Of a stretch of 64,000 bases of DNA, positions 36,201-48,369 are shown piece after piece. The DNA comes from Lingula anatina (lineage: Eukaryota; Brachiopoda; Lingulata; Lingulida; Lingulidae). The stretch lies in assembly GCF_001039355.2 (NCBI RefSeq), contig NW_019775081.1, forward strand, positions 336,764 through 400,763, read 5' to 3'. A model generated the notes under the pieces. It saw only the letters and a list, made by a program, of their open reading frames with translations. It had not been told where the DNA came from and made no database searches. The position numbers and the translations under genes were made by a program. The stretch's first letter is position 1. Every line of letters begins with the position of its first letter.

Positions 36201-39200
36201 TGTCTGCCGTGACCGATTCTGATATACTTGATGGACATGTCCTATTAGAGGACGGAAGGATGGAGTTTCACCCCTACCACCTAAACCTAAATGCAAAATG
36301 CAGTCTTGTAAATGGTAGGAACTTATAAATTATTTGAGAATGGAAAACCTTTTGCTGGTGACTTCAAATTTATGTATCCGATTTGCGTAATCCGATTCTA
36401 CTAAGATTTTGTAGCAATTCACAAAGCACATTTTTTCCCCATTTTATGACATTCTAAGTTTGAGCGTATCATGTGTTTTTGTAAAACGGCGTTTTGTTTC
36501 CGAGGTCCTGCCTCATATGGTACATCTTTTATTAATTAGAGACATACTGTATAATGTGGCCAATAGACCAAGATATCNATTCTACTAAGATTTCATAGCA
36601 ATGTGCAAAGCATACTTTTTACCAATTTTATGTTATTCTGAGTAAGTTCGAGCGGATCATGAGTTTTGTATTACGGCGTTTTATTTCCGAGGTCCTGCCT
36701 CATGTGGTACATCTTTTATTAGTCAGAGGCATACTGTATAATGCAGCCAATATACAATATAAGATATCGAGCCATGAAGACCTCCGTTACTTGTGTTTGA
36801 GGTCCAAACATCCTTAAATGAGTAAAGTCTTAGTAGTGGACAGAGCATCTGGGGTGGAAGTTGAAATATATTTATGTCGTTTAAGTGGATTTAATGATTA
36901 TTTGACAATTTGTTACATTACAGACAAGAAGGGTAGAGGGTTCGTTTCTAACGTGGGCTGGGTGATTGAGGTCATTAACAACATTCAGGTTAACGGAACT
37001 GGGTATACAGGAACGCTTGATGAAACCAATTCAATATTTTATGGGGAATACATAATCGGGGTAAGTGACATTGCATACAAGCTGTCTTCAAAGTCCTAAG
37101 TCATATTATAATTTATTCATTTGATTTGAGTTCGTATCAGTGGTTAAAGTTTTGTAGATTAAAATTTCAAGATACCTAGACCAAAATGTGTTTGTGGTCT
37201 AAGTTGATACAAATTGCTTTAGTCCAAGCTAAATTTTTGGAACCTAGAATTTTACGATTTTTTCTGTTCTTAATAAGTTTATTCTCATAGGGGTCCTCTT
37301 CAGCATGGTAATCAGCTTATGTTGGTCAACTGAAACTATGCAGAGCTAGATATCGCCAATTCTCGTTAAAATATACAGACAAAAATTCTGTCCCAACCCT
37401 GATTTGACCCGTGTACTTTTTCATAAATGATCATCGCGCAGGTGCAAATTGTTACAAATACTGTTTTTATATTCAATTTATCATATCTTACTTAACAAAT
37501 GGTACAGATAAGACAAAATATGCACTAGAAATAAAATACTAATCCCTTTACTGCATGGAATCATTTCAGTGCATTTTGATAAATCTATAGTAGTTGCCAA
37601 CTCTTTTCACTAAAAACGGATAAAATCATTAATTCATTTCCTTTTGAAACACAATTTTGAGCGCCCTACAGAATTTTAAGTACAGCGTGACTCGTTTATC
37701 TAGATGTCAACACTTTTTGCAGCAAGTGATATTATTTTAAAACATTGAATAAGATAGCCTCCGAATTAAAGGACGAAATGCATATCATTGCTAAACATAG
37801 CCTTTTTTTTTTCGTGATACATTTCGTGAAATATTGAGTTAAATTTTAGTCGATTTTGAACTAAGCACAAATTTTAGATGTTATATTGATCTTCATCCCC
37901 TGTGAATCAAGTGAATATAATATTCTAGACAATCACAATTTTACAAAATATCCTCCAATGTCCAATGATATGATTTTATTGATGTAATAAAGGCCTTTGA
38001 CAAGGTTGACAGAGATGGACGTTGGCCCTTTCTGGCTGCCGACCAAACCTCCTGCGTTTCACTATATTATTCCATGTCAACACAAAAGGCACTGTACCAT
38101 TTGATGGTAACTGATATATTTAATATTGACAGTGGTGTGAAGCAATGGTGTGCATTAGCACTGCCACTCTTAAACATTCCCTTTTCTGTTTATCTGAAAC
38201 ACGCATTCAAATCAGGAGATGAAAGCACCACATTACAAATTAGATCTGACGGGAAAATCTAACACGCCTTATAGAGGCGGATACAGGATTATTTGAAAGG
38301 AGGGAGGGTCGATTTTTAGGACTCACAGGCCTTGGGTGTAAAGCCGGCCCTAACCCCCATAGCCGAGAAATTGGAGTTTCGTTTGTTAATGGTGCCTTTT
38401 GTTAGGGCTACGAACTACAATCCCGCTAGTTCAGCTAGTCAAATGATATTTTTTCAGAAACCGACGGGAGGGGGGTCAGTACCGCCTGACACCTCTCCCC
38501 CTAAATCCACTACAGACTGAGAACTAAGTGCTAAAAGTATTTGTGTGACTTTATTTCACTTACAATGCTGCTCGTTTCACAAAGTGCAGCAGAACTTTTA
38601 GACTAGCTGTTCAATGCATGTTAAGATTTCAAGCACTACATATCAAGAACACTCAAGTAGAGCAACATGGCTTTGACTCCTCGCCCACTTTCCTTATCAG
38701 TCACGTCACTCTAGAACGTTCCACAGTTTATCCCTCTAGGTTCTGTATCGTTGGATACAGGGCTTGGAAAAAGAAATGGAAAGGCTGCTTTTAACATAGC
38801 AATCCGTCACTGCCTACAACAAACAAAACGTGCAGTAGTCTGCGGAACGCCTTCCGCTAGAAGTGGAAGATGGCGGAGAGGCTGATTACCTTTATGAACA
38901 ACATATTGCTGAGGGGAATTTTGTGGTCTCCGTGATACAGTCTCCTCTTCGTTCGACACCACTCCCTTCCTCTCCAGTCCAACCAAATTAAATTAATTAT
39001 TATTATTGGAGTTAGTTTTAATATGTAATAACGCTATTGATAATTCCATTTCAGCTAGGTAACATGCAGCACTGGCAAGATCGGGAATCCTTTAAGTATA
39101 AAACACCCACGCCAGCCACACTTTCCAAATCAGGTTTGTACACGTACAAGACTATCGCATCTTGGTATAGATACAAAGCACAATCATACGCTAGCTTTAC

Positions 39201-39267
39201 CATAGATCCAGAAAAAGGCGATATCGATGGAGCAGAGACATTCATTGTATCAGGTTCGCCCATTTGA
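33217..39267 (+). CDS. Gene A unit 5, probably chimeric assembly of two copies
   Basis: Exons: 33217-33224, 35696-35887, 36133-36314, then after a single N at 36578, exons 36924-37060 and 39055-39267. All frames are open and phases agree. The part after the N is collinear with unit 1 at a constant offset of 35905 through exon 4, and near-identical to it, so exons 4 and 5 here are probably another allele or copy of unit 1 rather than the real 3' half of unit 5. In exons 2 and 3 two sequons are lost (NRA; IDMS). Exon 5 opens with LGNM and, like unit 1, reads through TCA to SGSPI. Function unknown. Confidence 0.55.
34601..34921. mobile_element. 321-bp MITE with TA duplication, intron 1 of unit 5
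   Basis: Terminal repeats AAGGGATAATAA and TTATTATCCCTT, flanked by TA on both sides (34599-34600, 34922-34923). Units 2 and 9 have the empty site CTAACCTTAACTATCAC at 7322 and 59740. A TA target fits a Tc1/mariner-type mover. It contains a perfect 26-base palindrome centred near 34741. Confidence 0.75.
37975..38805 (+). pseudogene. LINE reverse-transcriptase relic, copy of the unit 1 relic
   Basis: Near-identical to 2070-2895, including the MITE (38272-38515) and the same 3' deletion. It differs at a few bases (for example KAFDKVDRDG here, KAFDMVDRDG in unit 1). Confidence 0.6.
38272..38515. mobile_element. hAT-type MITE, copy of the unit 1 MITE
   Basis: Near-identical to 2368-2610 at the same point of the relic. 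Confidence 0.5.
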
Positions 39268-40061
39268 AAATGCGAATAATGTATACACTGTAAATCATAT
39301 CTTATGTAGAACTACCGTAGAGCAAGCCTAACAACGGCAACTTCACTATAAAACTTAGGAATTGATTTAATCAAATTGCTTAGCAGAATTGAGTAAATAT
39401 AATTGTCACCTTTTTTCAATATGATTGATTTTATTCATGTATTGCACTGATAAAATCATACATGAAATCTTCAAAACCGATCTTTTAATGAAAGTTGTCA
39501 TTATTTTTTTTCCTCAAAATGATAAGGATGCATGCAGCTTCAGCAAGTTGATGGTTTTCTTAACTTTAACTTTTATGCATGCTCACAAGCAGCACTACAA
39601 ATAACAGAAAGAATAAATGCCTAAACGTTTTTGTCTCATTGTTCTTGAAATGCATTATACAAGTCTCGTTTTCTATTTAGTTTAGCCCTGAATGTCCAGG
39701 AATGGGATGGACAATGCTTCTGGTTGTAGAGACGTACCTTTCACCTATATTATGCTCTTGTTGGTAAAAAGAGAGGGGGGGGGGGAGAAAAAAATTACTT
39801 GAAGGATAATACTTGCATGGTCTTGCTAAAAAAAGACACCTTTGCCCTATACTCCTTTGGCCCATAAAATATAAACGAACCTATGCACTAGAAAGAAGCA
39901 ATGGAAACAATTTTTTTTGCACTTACGCAAAGATTCTCGATAATCCTATGAAAAATCATGTATGAATCAAACAGAATATAATATTTTTTTGCAGTGACAT
40001 TTTTATAAATAAAAAGTATATTAAAAGTAAGCAAAATTCCTATATGGACAAACTGACTATA

Positions 40062-40446
40062 ATAATACAGTAATAATAATGATAATAATAATAATAATAA
40101 GATTCTTATATGGCGCCTTACATTCTATCTCAAGGCGCCTTACAATAATGGCTAATATAATAAAATCATTAAAATGACTACAATATTTTAATCATAAACT
40201 CTCATTGGAAACCATTTAAAATTTACACTACTAAGAATCAATCTTATTAAAATACATATATATATATATATATTAAAAAAAAATCTAAGAGATATAGACA
40301 GAATTAAAAATGTGGGTCTTTAAAAGCGATTTAAAATTGTCAAAGTCTTCTGTTTTTCTAATAAAATTTGGTAGACCATTCCACACTTTTGGGGCGTAGA
40401 TTATAAAAGCACGATCTCCATAACTTTTGAGGCACCCCTTCTCTGA
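40062..40446 (-). mobile_element. Same LINE insertion, cut by an N
   Basis: The 3' end of the LINE at 4148-5226, in the same target site (ACTATA at 40056-40061) and with the same hairpin and tail. It stops at the single N (40447), in the middle of the KGCLKSYGDRAFII part of the RT frame. Sharing this insertion ties the segment to unit 1. Confidence 0.72.
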
Positions 40447-40447
40447 N

Positions 40448-42028
40448 AAGAGCGGTAGAGGGTTCGTTTCTAACGCGGGCTGGGTGATTGAGGTCATTAA
40501 CAGCATTCACATTAACGGAACTGGGTATACAGGAACACTTGATGAAACCAATTCAGTGTTTTATGGAGAATACATAATCGAGGTAAGTGACCTTGCATGC
40601 AAGCTGTTTTGTCAATCTTAAAAGTCGTAGGTCATATTATAATTTATTCATTTGATTTCGTGTCCGTATTGGCATCAAAATTTGGTCAAGGTTTTTGAGA
40701 TTAAAATTGCAACATACCTACAGCAAAATGTGTTTGTAGTCTTATTTTATACAAACTGTTCTAGTCCAAGCTAAATTGTTGGAACCTAGAATTTTTCTTT
40801 TCTTACTAAGTTTTTTTCTCCTTTTTATCCATATGCCAACACTTTTTGCAACAAGTGATATTATTTTTAATCATTTTTAGATAGCCGCCGAATCAAGGTA
40901 CGCAATACATATCACTGATAGACATTTATTACCTTTTCATGATACATTTCGTAAAATAGTGAATTATATTTTAAGTCAGATTTGAATTAAGCACAAATTT
41001 CAAATGTTATATTGGTCTTCACCCCCCCCCCCCCCCGTGACTGAAGTGAATATAATATTCTACATAACCACCATTTTTACAAATTGCCGCCAATGCCCAA
41101 TGATAGGATTTCATTGACGTAACAAAAGCCTTTGACATGGTTGACAGTGAGGGACGTTGGCCCTTACTGGCTGCCGACCAAACCTCCTGAATTTCACTAT
41201 ATCATTCCATGTCAACACACAAGGCACTGTACCATTTGATGGTGACTGATATATTTAATTAACAGTGGTGTGAAGCAAGGATGTTTATTAGCACTACCAC
41301 TCTTTAACATTTCCTTTTCTGTTTACCTGGAACAAGCATTCAAATCAGGAATTGAAGGCAACATATTATAAATTCTATCTGACAGAAAGCTTTTTAAATC
41401 TTACACGCCTTACAGGGGCGGATACAGGGTTATTCGAAAGGAGGGGGGGGGGATTTTTTGTGAGTCACAGGGCTCGGATGTAAAGCCGACACTAGCCCCC
41501 TTGTCGAGAAATTGGCTTTTTAAAGGATGAATGGTGCCATTTGATAGGTTTATGAATTACAGAACCCCCCAGCCTAAATTCGCCACCGCCTACAACAAGC
41601 AAAGCGTGCAGTAGTCTGAGTGCGCCATCTACTAGAAGTGGCGTGACAGGCGGAGATGATGATTACCTTTATCAACAACATATCACTGAAGGGAAATTTG
41701 TGGTCTTCGTGACACAGCCTCCGCTTCGCTCGACACCAAATCCCCCTCTCCACTCTAATTTAATTAAATGCATTTTTATTATTGAAGTTACTTTTAAATT
41801 GTAATAACGCTATTGATAATTCCATTTCAGCCAGGTATTGGGGACTACTGGCAATATCCGGAATCCTTGAAGTATAAAACACCAACGCCAGCCACACTCT
41901 GCAAATCAGGTTTGTACACGTACAAGACTATTGCATCCTGGTATGGAATCAAAGGACAGTCATACGGTGGCTTTTCCATAGATGCGAAAAAAAGGGAAAT
42001 CGACGGAGCAGAGACATTCATTGTATAA
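40448..42028 (+). CDS. Gene A unit 6, exons 4 and 5 only
   Basis: Exon 4 begins right after the single N at 40447 and ends at 40582 (donor GTAAGT); exon 5 is 41831-42028, ending TFIV-TAA. Upstream exons are missing because of the assembly join. Exon 4 reads SGRGF, SNAGWVIEVINSI and NGTGY; exon 5 opens PGIGDYWQYPES, one of the most divergent openings in the array, then rejoins the conserved YKTPTPATL block. Intron 4 carries a shortened LINE relic and MITE. The 3' flank is cut short after GCAGCACTACC, where gene B's terminal exon follows on the other strand. Confidence 0.6.
41100..41412 (+). pseudogene. LINE reverse-transcriptase relic, N-terminal part, unit 6
   Basis: Reads VTKAFDMVDSEGRWPLL, SGVKQGC (catalytic-domain motif intact here), LLALPLFNISFSVYLEQAF. 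The downstream FADD part is missing; a MITE end is joined straight to the CCTACAACAAGC flank. Unit 7 lacks the relic entirely. Confidence 0.58.
41413..41587. mobile_element. hAT-type MITE with internal deletion, unit 6
   Basis: Left end CAGGGGCGGATACAGG; right end CTAAATTCGCCACCG joined to the flank that follows the second MITE in units 2 and 3, so one deletion removed the middle and the rest of the LINE relic. Confidence 0.48.
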
Positions 42029-42364
42029 GGTGTGCGCATTTGAAAAATGCAAATAATGCACACACGATTTATCATATCTGATATAGAACTACCGTAGAGC
42101 ACGGCAACTACACTACACAACTAAGGACGAAAGAAATTAATCAAATTGCCAAGCAAAATTTAGTTAATATTATTTTCACCTTTTTGTTTCAATTTGATTT
42201 ATTTCATTGATGTATTACACCAAAAATACTTAAAATCTTCAAAAGTGATCATTTGATGAAAGTTGTCATTCATTTTTTCCTCCAAATGCTTAGAATACAT
42301 GCAGTTTCAGCGAGTTGATGGTTTTCTTAACTTTTATGCATGCTCACAAGCAGCACTACCATGT

Positions 42365-43000
42365 TTACATGGCGAGCTCATTAACTGTGTCACAAATCTT
42401 CATGAACTCTACAATGGACCTTGACAGTTCGTCATCAGGATTACCCTCACTCGTAACCACTGCCTTCCGTCCATACTCTTTAGTCTGAAAAATAAACATT
42501 GACCTAGTTTTTATTATTGTTTAATAAACATGAAACATGATTTTGTGCCATTTAAAATATTTCATTATGAAACAGATCATTTTTTTAAAATTCATAAAAA
42601 TATATTTTAAATATAAATCAAAGTAATCCAAAAATGTTTGTAAAGAAATGAAAACATACATAATTTTCTTTGCAATTATTTCTTTACAGTTAACGTTTTT
42701 TAAATCTAAGAAAATAATTTTTACAGAAAGGTTTAGGAATGCCTAAGTAAAATTTTATCAGTTGATGTTGTTAAATCATGTCAAGCATGAAAATAAAGCA
42801 TATCACAGAATCATTCTGCCCCTTTTAAAAACATTTCAACCTACTAAAACTTACCTTCTCCACTTCATGTACTATAAAATACAACATAGCCAAAGCATGG
42901 CAAATCTTGGCAACGATTTCAGGTTTTTTATTTGGCTGTTGATCTCTGATGTCATATATGGCATTTAGGGCCTGTTTGTCTTCTTTTTCCTGGGCCTCGT
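42365..43000 (-). CDS. Gene B copy 1, TPR-like C-terminal exons
   Basis: Two exons on the minus strand: 43000-42855 (acceptor TTTTAG, donor GTAAGT) and 42484-42365 (acceptor TTTCAG, stop TAA). Exon 1 of the pair encodes EAQEKEDKQALNAIYDIR...KPEIVAKICHALAMLYF...VEHEVEK-like helices (residues as HEVEK at its end); the last encodes KEYGRKAVVTSEGNPDDE and ends MKICDTVNELAM. The helix pair from KPEIV to GRKAV has the small/large residue spacing of a TPR. The upstream exon seen in copies 2 and 3 is missing, cut by the N at 43205. It is tail-to-tail with gene A unit 6. Full function is unknown. Confidence 0.6.
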
Positions 43001-43205
43001 CTAAAATATATTTTTTAATTTTTAGAAAATATGATGAATGGTTTGACAGTGTCATTCCAACTGACAGACAGATAGGATAACTATTACCAAGTTACATATC
43101 ATTAGACCCCTACAGTATCTTAAATACCTTGAGAAAGATAATCAGGAAAAAATCTTTCCCAAATGTTTGAAAATAACAAATCTTCCAAATATAAATAAAT
43201 AAATN

Positions 43206-43986
43206 GAGAGCGGTAGAGGGTTCGTTTCTAACGCGGGCTGGGTGATTGAGGTCATTAACAGCATTCACATTAACGGAACTGGGTATACAGGAACACTTGA
43301 TGAAACCAATTCAGTGTTTTATGGAGAATACATAATCGAGGTAAGTGACCTTGCATGCAAGCTGTTTTGTCAATCTTAAAAGTCGTAGGTCATATTATAA
43401 TTTATTCATTTGATTTCGTGTCCGTATTGGCATCAAAATTTGGTCAAGGTTTTTGAGATTAAAATTGCAACACACCTACAGCAAAATGTGTTTGTAGTCT
43501 TATTTTATACAAACTGTTCTAGTCCAAGCTAAATTGTTGATACCTAGAATTTTTCTTTTCTTACTAAGTTATTTTTCTCCTTTTTATCCATATGCCAACA
43601 CTTTTTGCAACAAGTGATATTATTTTAAATCATTTTTAGATAGCCGCCGAATCAAGGTACGCAATACATATCACTGATAGACATTTATTACCTTTTCATG
43701 ATACATTTAGTAAAATAGTGAATTAATGCATTTTTATTATTGAAGTTACTTTTAAATTGTAATAACGCTATTGATAATTCCATTTCAGCCAGGTATTGGG
43801 GACTACTGGCAATATCCAGAATCCTTGAAGTATAAAACACCAACGCCAGCCACACTCTGCAAATCAGGTTTGTACACGTACAAGACTATTGCATCCTGGT
43901 ATGGAATCAAAGGACAGTCATACGGTGGCTTTTCCATAGATGCCAAAAAAAGGGAAATCGACGGAGCAGAGACATTCATTGTATAA
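43206..43986 (+). CDS. Gene A unit 7, exons 4 and 5, likely allele of unit 6
   Basis: Exon 4 partial 43206-43340 directly after the N at 43205; exon 5 43789-43986 with TAA. The encoded residues match unit 6. Intron 4 is only 448 bp because about 800 bp present in unit 6 are missing (the LINE relic plus MITE), with an AATTA-like microhomology at the breakpoint. The surrounding non-coding DNA also matches unit 6 almost base for base up to an (AAAT)n tract, so this is better read as the other haplotype of unit 6 placed in tandem. Confidence 0.58.
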
Positions 43987-44307
43987 GGTGTGCGCATTTG
44001 AAAAATGCAAATAATGCACACACGATTAATCATATACATAACAACGGCAACTACACTACACAACTAAGGACGAAAAAAATTAATCAAATTGCCAAGCAAA
44101 ATTTATTTAATATTATTTTCACCTTTTTGTTTCAATTTGATTTATTTCATTGATGTATTACACCAAAAATACTTAAAATCTTCAAAAGTGATCATTTGAT
44201 GAAAGTTGTCATTCATTTTTTCCTCCAAATGCTTAGAATACATGCAGTTTCAGCGAGTTGATGGTTTTCTTAACTTTTATGCATGCTGACAAGCAGCACT
44301 ACCATGT

Positions 44308-45135
44308 TTACATGGCGAGCTCATTAACTGTGTCACAAATCTTCATGAACGCTACAATGGACCTTGACAGTTTGTCATCAGGATTACCCTCACTCGTTAC
44401 CACTGCCTTCCGTCCATACTCTTTAGTCTGAAAAAAAAAACATTGACCTAGTTTTTATTATTGTTTAATAAACATGAAACATGATTTTGTTCCATTTAAA
44501 ATATTTCATTATGAAACAGATCATTTTTTTAAAATTCATAAAAATATATTTTAAATATAAATCAAAGTAATCCAAAAATGTTTGTAAAGAAATGAAAACA
44601 TACATAATTTTCCTTGCAATTATTTCTTTACAGTTAACGTTTTTTAAATCTAAGAAGATAATTTTTACAGAAAGGTTTAGGAATGTCTAAGTAAAATTTT
44701 ATCAGTTGATGTTGTTAAATCATGTCAAGCATGAAAATAAAGCATATCACAGAATCATTCTGCCCCTTTTAAAAACATTTCAACCTACTGAAACTTACCT
44801 TCTCCACTTCATGTACTATAAAATACAACATAGCCAAAGCATGGCAAATCTTGGCAACGATTTCAGGTTTTTTATTTGGCTGTTGATCTCTGATGTCATA
44901 TATGGCATTTAGGGCCTGTTTGTCTTCTGTTTCCTGGGCCTCGTCTAAAATATATTTTTTAATTTTTAGAAAATATGATGAATGGTTTGACAGTGTCATT
45001 CCAACTGACAGACAGATAGGATAACTATTACCAAGTTACATATCATTAGACCCCTACAGTATCTTAAATACCTTGAGAAAGATAATCAGGAAAAAATCTT
45101 TCCCAAATGTTTGAAAATAACAAATCTTCCAAATA

Positions 45136-45194
<59 letters not shown>

Positions 45195-45498
45195 TAATGT
45201 AAGAATAAAACTAATGAAATATTAGAAAATATTTTAACATTTTCAGATATTACAGCACATAGATATCAAAAGGGCAGAGATGTTGTGGAGCAAGTTCATA
45301 GACATGCTTATAAAAGGAGGCCAACCGTCTGCTGATGGACTATGGTAAATTCATTCATTCAAATATCAAATACCACTGACACGAATTTCCAGTCAGTTAA
45401 AAACCACTCACCCAGCCCCTCCTCTTCCACTTCGTTTATCTCCATGGCGATTGCTCCAATCCCTGTTGTATCTATGGGCATGGCTGATCGAACACTGA
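44308..45498 (-). CDS. Gene B copy 2, three C-terminal exons
   Basis: Minus-strand exons 45498-45412 (acceptor AAATAG, donor GTGAGT), 44944-44799 and 44427-44308 (stop TAA). The first ends in phase 1 and the second starts in phase 1, so they splice directly, giving IDTTGIGAIAMEINEVEEEG then LDEAQETEDKQ. The whole visible C-terminus is about 117 residues, acidic, all-helical in character, with a TPR-like pair. The 5' exons are not found. The frame is fully open and it may be a live gene or the allele of copy 1. It is tail-to-tail with gene A unit 7. Confidence 0.6.
45128..45198. repeat. (AAAT)n(AAT)n tract
   Basis: AAATAAATAAAT repeats then AAT repeats. The matching place in unit 6 is where the sequence stops at a single N (43205), so the tract probably broke the assembly. 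Confidence 0.8.
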
Positions 45499-45507
45499 CT
45501 ATTTTTG

Positions 45508-45612
45508 TAAGTGTTCATACCAGCTATCTGTGACCTGGAATGTACACAATGTCACAACTAAAGCATTTGTCAATGTTCATACCAGCTATCTGTGACCTGG
45601 AATGTACACAGT
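45508..45612. repeat. Minisatellite of about 61 bp upstream of gene B copy 2
   Basis: GTTCATACCAGCTATCTGTGACCTGGAATGTACACA occurs twice with the spacer ATGTCACAACTAAAGCATTTGTCAAT between. A diverged array is at 56880-57040, and a piece at 59985-60045. Confidence 0.6.
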
Positions 45613-45897
45613 GCCACAATAGTCGAGTCGCCACTCCCATAGGCCCAATAGTCGAACCCTGCAATGTTCTTTCCTGTAAACTTTTTTTGCTGAAATGCAT
45701 TCTTCAGGCCGAGAGAAGCAAAATTAGCTTGGTTGCTATTTCCGAGACCTTGAGCAATTTTCAATATGGCCGTCAATTTATGAGGAAAAATAGAAAAACG
45801 ACCAGAAGTCGCCGGGTAAACTTTATTGACAGCTTTTTTGAACGTGTATCCTATCAGGAGAGCACAACAGTACTTGTGAATACGCTTAATCGCGTAT
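45570..45897 (-). other. Unassigned ORF upstream of gene B copy 2
   Basis: The minus strand is open for about 109 codons (IKRIHKYCCALLIGYTFKK, LTAILKIAQGLGNSNQANF, GFDYWAYGSGDSTIVAL), running into the minisatellite. The plus strand is open over the same stretch for 131 codons (45540-45935). I cannot tell which strand, if either, is coding; no other copy exists in the window. Confidence 0.25.
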
Positions 45898-46064
45898 CAC
45901 TTAGCAAAAAACCCAAAATGGCCGTCAAAACATAAGGCAGAAGACGATAAAAGCTGCAGAATCAGTGTGTTTTTTGCATATTTAGTTTTATTTAAACCAT
46001 ATCCCCTTTTTATATTTATGTTAATTATAATATTTTGTTAGTCGTGACCCTAAACTCTTGGAAT

Positions 46065-46373
46065 NNNNNNNNNNNNNNNNNNNNNNNNNNNNNNNNNNNN
46101 NNNNNNNNNNNNNNNNNNNNNNNNNNNNNNNNNNNNNNNNNNNNNNNNNNNNNNNNNNNNNNNNNNNNNNNNNNNNNNNNNNNNNNNNNNNNNNNNNNNN
46201 NNNNNNNNNNNNNNNNNNNNNNNNNNNNNNNNNNNNNNNNNNNNNNNNNNNNNNNNNNNNNNNNNNNNNNNNNNNNNNNNNNNNNNNNNNNNNNNNNNNN
46301 NNNNNNNNNNNNNNNNNNNNNNNNNNNNNNNNNNNNNNNNNNNNNNNNNNNNNNNNNNNNNNNNNNNNNNNNN
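46065..46373. other. Assembly gap
   Basis: Run of 309 N bases immediately before the AAT microsatellite of the unit 7-8 spacer; any reading frame crossing it is meaningless. Confidence 0.99.
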
Positions 46374-47199
46374 CAACAACAATAATAATAATAATATTTC
46401 AGTCTCATATGCCGATGATCATGAGCACTGCTGTATATAATGTAAATGTAAATTGACAGGATACCAGTATTTTTAGTTTTAGATCTGCAGCAAATAAAAT
46501 CATATAGCTCTTACATTTGTAATGGTTTTATTTATTTTCAATGGGGGGATCATACATTTCACTCAACATTAATGTTAGGGGATCTGCGTGCCAGGGGTAC
46601 TGTGCAATATATTTGCTAATGCCTCCATATGGATGTCTAAATATTCCGCACAGCTGCTCATCCACACCCCATATTCAGTTCTTTACAAAAGTTTTAAACC
46701 TTGGATTTAAATAACTTGATGTAGATATCTCCTTTTAAAAGACATGCGGTCTAAATGCTTACAATTACTCCAAGTATATTGCATGTACTTGGCAATGGTA
46801 CAAAACATCAAATACTTTATTGCTGAGACTTGTTAAGGAATAACTTGCAAGTAGAAAAATTGCTCTTCTTTCTGTGGGAAATGAGATTAAGTATAAATTA
46901 ACCATGAAAGATACTTTTTATCGCCTAATTTGAAAACTGAGACTGGTCGAGTCAAGGGCGTCAGCTACTAATTTCAGTTTTTCATTTGAGGGTATTTTAG
47001 ATAGTCATTTACACCCTTCCATATTTTCGTCCTCCGTGACTGTCCTCCCAGTGTACTGGTATGAGGTTGCAAGCATTAAGCCCCGCGTGTCATACACAGT
47101 AGAGAACCAGCCAAGCCAATTTGTCTTTGCCTGATTTCGTAAGTTAGAGACCAATTCCAAAGACTTTCGTACTATCTTTGGATCGAACTATTTTCAAGT

Positions 47200-47360
47200 G
47201 GATTCTCGCTTAATTGCAACTAACTTAAGCTCTTTAAATGTATATCACGCCTACTGAAGCTGATAGGGGGCAATTAACAATCGTTTAGCAGCTTTAGCAG
47301 GCGTGCCAGACATCTAATCCACTAAAGCTGAAAGCAATTGAGGGAGAAACCCTGTGGAGA
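47200..47360. mobile_element. Palindromic MITE, spacer before unit 8
   Basis: Diverged copy of the same family (ATCACGCCTACTGAAGC / AGCAGGCGTGCCAGACATC). Confidence 0.52.
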
Positions 47361-47579
47361 TGGACTGATCTTGTTAGATCGATCTACGGATGGGAACCAA
47401 GTCTAAGTCTATGTACGTCGTCATACAGTTTTTCATATGAACCCGCTTCATATCCATATGAGCCCACGCTTCACATCTATTTAGGAGTGCACATCCGAAT
47501 GTGTAAACGAATGAACGAATGAGTAGGAAACGCCCCTTCAAAGAAGACAGGCAACCCTTACCTGTCTCATGTCATGTAT

Positions 47580-47830
47580 GGACAGGGACGGGCATAAGGG
47601 GTCAGGGGGGTCCTGACCCCTCTTCGATTTCTGAAAAAAAATCACACCAATGGTCCCCTCTTGAAATAAGGATTTTGTCTAGCTGAATCATAGTTTTAAA
47701 TGGTACCAAATGGCACCGTTCGACCTCTAAAATACCAAAATTCAGCGAGCTCCGAAACCCTTGCCAAGAGGAGGGGAGGGTCGGCTTCCCATCCACGGAC
47801 ACCTCTTTCTAATTATCCTGGATCCTCCCG
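47580..47830. mobile_element. hAT-type MITE, reverse orientation, spacer before unit 8
   Basis: The most complete spacer copy: left end GACAGGGACGGGCATAAGGGG, right end ATCCTGGATCCTCCCGTC, with the shared CACACCAATGGTCCCC interior. Confidence 0.48.
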
Positions 47831-48369
47831 TCTATGGGGACATGGGAACATGGATCAAGACTATGAACTTAATTACAAAAGATTTATCAAAATTATAGCA
47901 ATCAAGAGGCTGAAGTTCTACAAAGGGATTAGTTAAGATAAACTAATTGAGCGCAGGTTTCTAAAGATCGGCTAAATAAAAAGGAATAAACGTATTGCAA
48001 AATGCACTAAGGAGACTGCACTAAAATCATGTGGGTGCTTTTTAATAAGTCGACACAAATGCAGTTAAAAGTACCCCTATAATGGTTGCTAAGACAAAGA
48101 CTATTTTGTCTTGCCTAGTAGGGGCACTGGTAGTATTGGTTAGGTCGAGTGCATATCACCAACTTTCAAGATGAAGGTGTTTTCGCCGGTTTATCTAGAA
48201 AAAATGTTGTTTTTTTTTTTTACTTTGGACAAGAAAAGAAGCATTCACAATAATTATTTTAGTGGTAACATTTTCAAACTGCTTTTATAGTACTTAGCTG
48301 TACTTTATAGTACTTATCTGCCCCCCCCCCCCCAAAAAAAAAAATCCCTAACGAGTATTAAAAACATTA

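Noticed and set aside
46025-46456. Long reading frames across the N run
   Set aside because: They consist of unknown bases from the 309-base gap and carry no information.
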